Assembly: GCA_032821775.1 (NCBI GenBank)
Contig: JAVLRN010000005.1
Span: 1,984,001 to 2,048,000 of the forward strand
Length of the DNA stretch: 64,000 bases
Reading direction: 5' to 3'
DNA from: Sanguinoderma infundibulare
Taxonomy: Eukaryota > Basidiomycota > Agaricomycetes > Polyporales > Polyporaceae
Below are positions 61,850-64,000 of the stretch, in pieces; the stretch's first letter is position 1, and every line of letters begins with the position of its first letter. A model generated the notes under the pieces. It had not been told where the DNA came from, did no database searches, and worked only from the letters and a program-made list of their open reading frames with translations. The translations under genes were made by a program, and so were the position numbers.

Positions 61850-62709
61850 TTGGCAGCCGCATCACGCATGACTTTTCTCTCACCCACTTTTTTTTCGTCT
61901 TCGTAACCTTATTGCATTCATGTTCGATACTCAGATACGACCTTTCGTATATGCCGTAGAATCTGTATCGATTAACGCTCTGCATTCCCCGCTCTGTCTG
62001 TTTTCTTTGTCCTGACAGGATGCACCTGACACCCTGCAGTCGCACCGTTGCGGTCTCGGCCGACGCCCGCCCGCGAGGAGTGCTGCTTCTTTGCTGATTT
62101 CATTGTACACCCGAGCATCAGACTGCGAGTGCGATGGATGATTGACACTCAATCACCGCCGAGGATCCGGAGGCCCCTGGGCTTGCGAGATCGATTAGCG
62201 TGAGGGCGGGTTGGGGGCGCGCCGCGGTGGGTCGGGGAGGACGAACAAGTGTGAAAGACTGGTATAGTTTGCGTAGTAGTATGATGTGGGGTGTGAGAGG
62301 GAATGAGGATTGGATTTGCGGTTTGTGTGTGCATGAGAGGCGGGTGACGGGAGCCAGACGACGGGACGGGCGGCTATAGAAGAGGGCGGAGTTTTGAGGG
62401 GAGAGAGGAGACGAGGCTCCTTTAGCGAGCTTTTCTGCTCTCAACGACCTCCTTCATCCTACTTAGTCCTCTACTATTTACTCGAGTCCACCCTACTGTA
62501 GTAGTCTTGGGCAGTCCCCTTCTCAGTCTTCGCCCTCAAAAATTGGTTTCTTCAAGAAATTCGCCCTATTACGACCTATAGCCCTCCTGCGCATAGTTAC
62601 CCATCGGACGCCTCCTGCTGCTTCTACCTCTCGCCGCTTCTTGCTTGCTCTCGCGCAATCCGCTCTCCCAAAAACATCAAGTAATACCTAATCCAACATC
62701 TTACAGCCC
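61850..62709. promoter_or_regulatory. Intergenic region and promoter of the Puf/JSN1-type gene
   Basis: About 860 bp between genes in the same direction. From 62430 on it is CT-rich (CTCTCAACGACCTCC, CTACTGTAGTAGTC, CTCTCGCCGC), as in long fungal leaders. A palindromic CTACTGTAGTAG lies at 62491-62502. No ORF is supported. Confidence 0.5.
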
Positions 62710-64000
62710 ATGTCTCTTTCGGCCAACGACAACTCCTTCTCTCGCGTGTCCTCTGGCAAGACCCCGCCTCCGGCCCCCTCCGCTGCGTATGCTAAACGGT
62801 CCGTCTCCTTTCCATCCATCCATCCTCAGATCGTACAATCAGCCTCAGCTAATCCTTTGTCGCTGTCTCCAGCGCGAGGGAGCTGGAAGCTGAGCAGAGC
62901 ATCGGCGCCAGATACAGGCCGCCCGCACTGCGCGCCCTCGCCTCCGGTGGCTCCCCTCCTAACGAACATCCCGCTTCCGCCAACGCTCCAGCCGATACCT
63001 CCATCCTTCCACCCACCAACTATCCCCCGGGGTTCCGCAGGGCTAGGGCCGGCACCCTTCCCTCCAATGTGCAGCTTGCCGCGCAGCGCTTCGCTGCGGC
63101 TTCGAGCAATTTAGGCAGTCCCGCCGGGTCCACCGATAGTTTCGCCGACCAGCTCAGGCAGCGCAATGATCTGGGTACCCCCACGTCCACGTCAGCGACC
63201 ACAGGCCCTGTACGCCCAGGTTTACGTCACTCGGCCTCCGTCGCTTCGTCGGTCGCTTCGTCTGCGCTTACCGAACGCAACAGTCGCCTCAGATCCGGCT
63301 CGCTCACGCTCCCAACGGGCGGGCTGACCAACGCATTTGGTCCGTCCATTTTCTCCTCGTCGTGGCTCTCGTCGCGGAACGGTGGGAACGGATTGCCGAT
63401 CCTAGACGATTTGCGTTCCGTGGCATCCATGGACGACGAGTTTGACGTCCACACTCTCGACTACCTGGGCTTGGACGATGGCATGCGCCACCCGCCCGCG
63501 GCGACGATCTCAGAGCTCCGCAACCAGGCCCAAGCCGCGATTACCGTCAACCTAAACAACAATCCGTCCCGCATGCGCGCCAGCACGGTCTCAAACCCGT
63601 ACCACTTGCGCCCCACTGCTGCCTCGCTGCTGTCTCCCACGAGCGCGGCAGAGGAGGAAGAGGAGATTTACGAGAACGACTTGTACCACCAGGGCATGGA
63701 CTCGTACGGTGAGACCGATACCAACGCCTATCTCTCCGCGAACTACGTCGCCCAGGGCTTCAAGCAATCAGACCACCTCGGCGTGGGCCTCGCGACCCGC
63801 CCCCGTGCCATTTCCGTGGGCACTCTCGATGACTCTGCTTCCAGGCTTCATCGCCGCGCCGGCGTGGGTGAGCTGCAGTCAGCCTTTGGCGCTGACATCC
63901 AGCTCCATGCTGGTCTCGGGGCGTCGGCCATGAACCCAGCGGGTATTCTGCGCTCAGAGAAGGCCACCGTCCCCAGGAGCAATCTTACCGCGAGCGTGCA
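62710..64000 (+). CDS. Probable Puf/JSN1-type RNA-binding protein, N-terminal part (runs off the window)
   Basis: Exon 1 is 62710-62798 (MSLSANDNSFSRVSSGKTPP). After a 74 bp intron, exon 2 starts at 62873 and stays open to 64000. The join gives KRARELEAEQSIGARYRPPA in frame. The visible ~400 residues are Ser/Pro-rich with likely ordered patches: RRARAGTLPSNVQLAAQRFA, MDDEFDVHTLDYLGLDDG, AATISELRNQAQAAITVN and QGFKQSDHLGVGLATRPRAI. I recall these patches from Agaricomycete proteins that continue into an RRM and Pumilio repeats, which would act in post-transcriptional control, but no RNA-binding domain lies inside the window. Identity is therefore tentative; the gene itself is well supported. 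Confidence 0.6.

Overview
The window is nuclear DNA from a filamentous basidiomycete, most likely an Agaricomycete and possibly a polypore. The reasons are dense intron-rich genes with many 47-65 bp GT-AG introns, divergent and convergent gene pairs instead of operons, CT-rich leaders, and a full set of fungal housekeeping proteins. There are no prokaryotic features, CRISPR arrays or recognisable tRNA or rRNA genes. Splice models were built by hand from reading-frame continuity and family resemblance. Where I give exon lists, the lengths sum to a multiple of three.

Layout. 1-3390 (-): cytosolic C1-tetrahydrofolate synthase, 3' end outside the window. 3840-4681 (+): mitochondrial GrpE. 4822-6321 (-): mitochondrial Phe-tRNA synthetase. 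6689-8372 (-): UBA3, catalytic subunit of the NEDD8 E1. 8587-10075 (+): RCL1. 10793-13598 (+): secreted GMC oxidoreductase with an in-frame TAG. 13979-16212 (-): NPR2. 16626-17923 (+): SLT11/RBM22. 19280-20772 (+): wax-synthase-like O-acyltransferase. 21141-21954 (-): coatomer zeta. 22318-25611 (+): SCY1-like pseudokinase. 25672-30600 (-): HRQ1 helicase. 30921-31178 (+): small basic protein. 31364-32673 (-): alpha/beta hydrolase that looks disrupted.

33-42 kb is a gene-poor accessory island. It carries at least three small paralogues of a family I cannot name (34.6-35.2, 37.8-38.2 and 40.5-41.3 kb, all -). They share a phase-0 intron just before a [YW]xRQ motif. This is the best candidate in the window for something undescribed.

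42083-46301 (-): SPT16 of FACT. 46822-48882 (+): divergent AMP-binding (ANL) protein. 49737-52590 (-): long acidic, probably nuclear protein. 52771-54944 (+): RNA polymerase III subunit RPC82. 55423-56458 (+): histone H1. 58694-61849 (+): large regulator with a GDS1-like winged helix and a possible KilA-N/APSES-like segment. 62710-64000 (+): 5' part of a probable Puf/JSN1-type RNA-binding protein, running off the end.

The genes are not one pathway. Most are core functions: folate, mitochondrial folding and translation, neddylation, 18S rRNA maturation, TORC1 control, splicing, vesicle coats, chromatin and Pol III. Lineage-variable genes (GMC oxidase, acyltransferase, hydrolase, paralogue island) are inserted among them, and the sequence lesions concentrate in those.
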